A stretch of 5,441 bases of DNA from DUZB01 sp964407525 (GTDB taxonomy: Bacteria > Desulfobacterota > DSM-4660 > Desulfatiglandales > Desulfatiglandaceae), in the NCBI GenBank assembly GCA_964407525.1, contig CAYOWC010000320.1, positions 1 to 5,441 of the forward strand, read 5' to 3'. The translations under genes were made by a program, and so were the position numbers. A model generated the notes under the pieces. That model saw only the letters and a list, made by a program, of their open reading frames with translations. It did not search any database and had not been told where the DNA came from. Below, piece after piece: positions 5,415 through 5,441 of the stretch. Each line of letters opens with the position of its first letter. Positions within the stretch are counted from its first letter, which is position 1.

Positions 5415-5441
5415 ATGGCCGACCGCTTGATATTTCTATAA
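5415..5441 (+). CDS. Tiny ORF (8 codons) with a strong SD, ending at the window edge
   Basis: GGAGG at 5402-5406 lies eight bases before ATG at 5415, an excellent initiation site. The frame reads MADRLIFL and then TAA as the last three bases of the window. An in-frame ATG at 5400 would give 13 residues, MEERRMADRLIFL. It lies downstream of a candidate promoter and a hairpin, so it could be a leader peptide, or the start of a longer gene broken by a mutation or an end-of-contig error. I do not recognise it. Confidence 0.3.
   Translation: MADRLIFL

Larger units (their letters stand above)
5103..5441. other. AT-rich intergenic and regulatory stretch
   Basis: I find no substantial reading frame on either strand. 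The stretch holds the candidate promoters, the phased TGTTGA repeats (5225-5251), a GGAAATGTTTCC near-palindrome (5206-5217), the GCATG/CATGC palindrome (5286-5304), the hairpin (5344-5366) and the tiny SD-led ORF at the end. It looks like the control region of a plus-strand gene or transcript that starts near or beyond the right edge. Confidence 0.6.

Overview
The window is a fragment of a bacterial scaffold containing a minus-strand carbohydrate-catabolism operon and, at its right-hand end, the AT-rich upstream region. Intermediate base composition, SD-led starts and a secretory signal peptide without a lipobox fit a Gram-negative mesophile. A remnant resembling a response-regulator receiver domain is compatible with a signalling-rich lineage such as Desulfobacterota or Spirochaetota, but taxonomy cannot be fixed from this sequence. 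A run of exactly 100 N (3270-3369) is a scaffold gap, so this is draft or metagenome-derived sequence.

Right to left, in the direction of transcription: (1) 5103-5441 is AT-rich and non-coding, with candidate promoters, three helically phased TGTTGA repeats, imperfect palindromes, a GC-rich hairpin and a tiny SD-led ORF at the extreme end. (2) 4986-5099 is a 37-codon remnant of the C-terminal end of a receiver domain. (3) A strong sigma70-type promoter (4947-4975) drives an FGGY-family kinase of the xylulokinase type (4886 to the gap; only a few C-terminal residues appear to be missing). (4) Beyond the gap lies a single-chain alpha-beta fusion of a thiamine-diphosphate E1 dehydrogenase (3259-1082), whose alpha half most resembles acetoin dehydrogenase AcoA. 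(5) Thirteen bases further on starts a secreted solute-binding protein of the family-1 sugar-binder type (1068 to the window edge), with an enlarged N-terminal lobe and its C-terminus outside the window.

Together the genes suggest import or sensing of a sugar-like solute (binding protein), phosphorylation of a ketose-like intermediate (XylB-type kinase) and a thiamine-dependent step on an alpha-keto or acyloin compound (fused E1). The pairing of a ketose kinase with an E1-type enzyme, with no E2 or E3 partner visible, is the most unusual aspect. The pathway is not one I can name with confidence; the substrate is inference.
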